DNA from: Hyphomicrobiales bacterium
GTDB taxonomy: Bacteria; Pseudomonadota; Alphaproteobacteria; Rhizobiales; Beijerinckiaceae
Reading direction: 5' to 3'
DNA: 64,000 bases
Assembly (NCBI GenBank): GCA_017302635.1
Contig: JAFLCX010000002.1
Span: 124,001-188,000, forward strand
This document shows positions 62,300 to 64,000 of the stretch, piece by piece (position 1 is the first letter of the stretch; every line of letters begins with the position of its first letter). Position numbers and translations under genes: made by a program. The notes below the pieces were generated by a model. The model was not told where the DNA came from, ran no database searches, and was given only the letters and a program-made list of their open reading frames with translations.

Positions 62300-62761
62300 T
62301 TACAGATAGGCGATACCGCGACCGGCCGCGATTGCGAGCAGCCACAGCATCAAGGAAAGGAAGGCGAGACAGCGCATGCCGCCGAGCCAGCCACGGTCAT
62401 CCAGCCGGCCGAACAGCCAAAGGTTGAGACCGGAGAGGGCAATGGCCGCCATCTTGATCTGGAAAGAGGCGTTTTTGACCAGCACACCCGCCTCGGCAAT
62501 GAACATGATCGCGCCGGAAACGAGCACGAAGAGAAAGGCGAGCATCGCCCATTTGCGCGTACTTTGCAGGGTCACCCGCGCCTCGCCGACGGATCTGCGC
62601 AGGACGGCGACATCCATCGTGGAAACAAAGGCAAAGAATACCACCACCGCCAGCACATGGGTGATGTTGGCAAGCGGATAGGCCGTATGCGCATTGCGGA
62701 TCGACAATCCCAAAGCGGAGTGCTCGATCGCAGCAAAAAGGGCAAAAATTGTCTCGGCCAT
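62300..62761 (-). CDS. Four-helix inner-membrane protein (DUF6644-like)
   Basis: 153 residues, four membrane helices (for example [20 protein letters not shown] and [19 protein letters not shown]) with a conserved histidine in the second helix; the pattern is that of DUF6644, often encoded beside DUF6152 proteins as here. Function unknown; heme or metal binding is conceivable but not shown. Start at 62761 ([18 protein letters not shown]). It follows the DUF6152 gene by 14 bases. Confidence 0.68.
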   Translation of the reverse strand: MAETIFALFAAIEHSALGLSIRNAHTAYPLANITHVLAVVVFFAFVSTMDVAVLRRSVGEARVTLQSTRKWAMLAFLFVLVSGAIMFIAEAGVLVKNASFQIKMAAIALSGLNLWLFGRLDDRGWLGGMRCLAFLSLMLWLLAIAAGRGIAYL

Positions 62762-62775
62762 CGCAATGCTTCGGT

Positions 62776-63138
62776 TCAGCGTAACTGCACGCGTTTGCCG
62801 CCGATCTCGATCCATTCCGCACGCATCTCGCTCGGATTGGCCCGGCTGGGGTAGCCATAAAGCGTCGCCGCTGCGGCGACCTTGACGAAGGCTTCATCCG
62901 CGCCGCGATTGTTCATCCGGAACGGGGGTGCCAGCGTGCATTCCCAGGTTTTCCCACTCGAATCGAGATCGATCGAAACATGCGGATTCCCAAAACGCAC
63001 GGCCTTGATGGTGCCGTTGAGCGTCACCGGCCGGTCGGCTTCGTAGGAACCCCAGCCATGATGCGCCCGCGCCGGCGCGGCCAGCAGAGCGATGGGCGAG
63101 AGAAGCAAGAGACGACGCTGCCAAAAATGACACTGCAT
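62776..63138 (-). CDS. DUF6152-family secreted protein
   Basis: 120 residues. Signal segment, then AHHGWGSYEADRPVTLNGTI, KAVRFGNPHVSIDLD, WECTLAPPFRMNNRG, and a C-terminal YPSRANPSEMRAEWI. HHGW/HHSW at the mature N-terminus and the G-N-P-H motif are the DUF6152 hallmarks. Periplasmic; function unknown, perhaps linked to the adjacent membrane protein. Confidence 0.72.
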   Translation of the reverse strand: MQCHFWQRRLLLLSPIALLAAPARAHHGWGSYEADRPVTLNGTIKAVRFGNPHVSIDLDSSGKTWECTLAPPFRMNNRGADEAFVKVAAAATLYGYPSRANPSEMRAEWIEIGGKRVQLR

Positions 63139-63158
63139 TGGACGCTCCTTCCTTTTGT

Positions 63159-63590
63159 TCAGCCCGCTTTGGCTTCGATCTTTTCCATGTCGTCATCCGA
63201 AAGGCCGAAATGGTGGCCGATCTCATGGATGAGCACATGCCTGATGATGGTGCCGAGCATTTCCTCATGCTCGGTCCAGTAATCGAGAATGGGGCGGCGA
63301 TAGAGCCAGATCATGTTCGGCTCCTGCCCGGTATGCTGCACGGCGGCGGCGGTCGTGAGGCCCTGACCCTGAAACAGCCCGAGGATATCGAAGGGCGTTT
63401 CAAGCTCCATGGCCTCGATCACCTCTTCATCCGGGAATTCCTCGATGCGCACGACCACATGGCCGCAAAGCTTGCGGAATTCCTCAGGGAGCGCGGCATA
63501 GGCTGCCTCGGCCATCGCCTCGAAATCGGCGAGGCTCGGGGCCTGCATCGGGGCCCAGGAGGCCGAGGGGAAACGCTGTGTTGCACTCAT
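63159..63590 (-). CDS. Metallopeptidase family protein (DUF1025-like)
   Basis: 143 residues with a zinc motif RHVLIHEIGHHFGLSDDDM (HExxH) and EEVIEAMELETPFDILGLFQ upstream. This is the short DUF1025/PF06262 family, a cytoplasmic putative protease conserved in alphaproteobacteria; substrate unknown. Start at ATG 63590. It lies 9 bases after the small membrane gene. Confidence 0.85.
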   Translation of the reverse strand: MSATQRFPSASWAPMQAPSLADFEAMAEAAYAALPEEFRKLCGHVVVRIEEFPDEEVIEAMELETPFDILGLFQGQGLTTAAAVQHTGQEPNMIWLYRRPILDYWTEHEEMLGTIIRHVLIHEIGHHFGLSDDDMEKIEAKAG

Positions 63591-63599
63591 GAGAAACAC

Positions 63600-63806
63600 T
63601 CACCACCATTTCAACTGGTGGCCGAAATACCATGCGAGGCCGATGAAGGCGAACACGGAAAAAAACCGGCCGATCCGCTTTGCCCAGATCTCCACCTTGT
63701 CGGCGGGGTCGGTATCCTTGGCCGCGAAATGATCCGCCGCCCGCGCGAGCGAGGAGGAGAAGACGCCGTCTCCCTCCTGCATTTTCGGGGGGCGGTTTTC
63801 GCTCAT
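63600..63806 (-). CDS. Small membrane protein, function unknown
   Basis: 68 residues; an acidic/charged N-terminal half and one membrane helix near the C-terminus (FFSVFAFIGLAWYFGHQL) ending in KWW. It starts 4 bases after the leuC stop and leads the small operon between leuC and leuD. Not recognised. Confidence 0.6.
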   Translation of the reverse strand: MSENRPPKMQEGDGVFSSSLARAADHFAAKDTDPADKVEIWAKRIGRFFSVFAFIGLAWYFGHQLKWW

Positions 63807-63810
63807 CCTC

Positions 63811-64000
63811 TCACCCCATATTCCGGATATCGACGAAACGGCCCGCGATCGCCGCCGCCGCCGCCATGGCGGGCGAGACGAGATGCGTGCGGCCCTTGAA
63901 GCCCTGACGGCCCTCGAAATTGCGGTTCGAGGTCGAGGCCGCGCGTTGGCCGGGCTTGAGCTGGTCCGGGTTCATGCCGAGGCACATCGAGCAGCCCGGC
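63811..64000 (-). CDS. leuC: 3-isopropylmalate dehydratase large subunit, C-terminal end (partial)
   Basis: The last 62 codons: [20 protein letters not shown] with two of the three 4Fe-4S cysteines (C-x-x-C), then [20 protein letters not shown] and [20 protein letters not shown] to the stop. The remainder lies outside the window. Same strand as leuD, from which it is split by four small genes. Confidence 0.92.
   Translation of the reverse strand, partial: PGCSMCLGMNPDQLKPGQRAASTSNRNFEGRQGFKGRTHLVSPAMAAAAAIAGRFVDIRNMG

Overview
The window is high-GC alphaproteobacterial chromosome, most likely Hyphomicrobiales (Rhizobiales); the family cannot be fixed from sequence alone. The evidence is the gene content: TrcR (DUF1013), RcdA (DUF1465), CpdR and GapR (DUF2312), an aa3 oxidase subunit IV, split-alpha transhydrogenase pntAA/pntAB/pntB, and cysteine-free L31 and L36. 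TTAA-N7-TTAA and GANTC sites are also present, as expected for CtrA/CcrM control. Apart from the left edge the content is core. I see no IS element, prophage, integrase or CRISPR array.

Layout. 1-405 is the N-terminal part of an AbiV-type abortive-infection protein cut by the window edge. 0.5-6 kb: zapA and its partner, propionyl-CoA synthetase, an orphan PIN protein, trcR, a DUF1192 gene, a candidate CtrA-controlled sRNA and rcdA. 6-11.7 kb: rpmE, an ABC exporter, and a MotA/MotB-like envelope pair coupled to an acetyltransferase gene, plus an inositol monophosphatase. 11.7-18.8 kb: central carbon genes tkt-gap-(coiled-coil protein)-pgk, then fba-thiE-like. 19-23 kb: two small DUF465 proteins, purEK, rpsU and a TPR lipoprotein. 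23-27 kb: pntAA-pntAB-pntB and an oxidase subunit. 27-36 kb: an ABC1 kinase, oligoendopeptidase F, an orphan NtrC-type regulator, and two envelope enzymes (L,D-transpeptidase, DUF882 peptidase). 36-46 kb: gapR, DUF1244, two N-formylglutamate amidohydrolase paralogues, glycerate kinase, pyruvate kinase, rpmJ, tRNA-Val, cpdR, a second candidate sRNA, hisN and a lysophospholipase-like hydrolase. 46-47 kb: a complete heat-shock unit (sigma-32 promoter, ROSE-like RNA thermometer, Hsp20, terminator). 47-56.6 kb: threonine aldolase, gltB-gltD, asd. 57-64 kb: leuB, leuD and the end of leuC, separated by envelope and unknown genes.

How the genes fit together. Several genes form one control theme: RcdA and CpdR are the adaptors that deliver CtrA to ClpXP, TrcR and GapR are cell-cycle DNA-binding proteins, and ZapA acts on the division ring. 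Metabolically the window covers lower glycolysis/gluconeogenesis and the non-oxidative pentose phosphate step (tkt, fba, gap, pgk, glycerate kinase, pyk), NADPH balance (pnt), nitrogen assimilation (gltBD), and amino-acid and purine synthesis (leu, asd, hisN, purEK).

The most interesting non-coding signals are two terminator-ended candidate sRNAs (about 5165-5257 on + and 43778-43862 on -). They share the same 3' module: CCTCCCT, then GACTTT, then a GC-rich hairpin with a T-run. Each also shows an anti-Shine-Dalgarno hairpin loop. The first lies directly behind a perfect CtrA box and a CcrM site beside rcdA; the second lies one gene away from cpdR.
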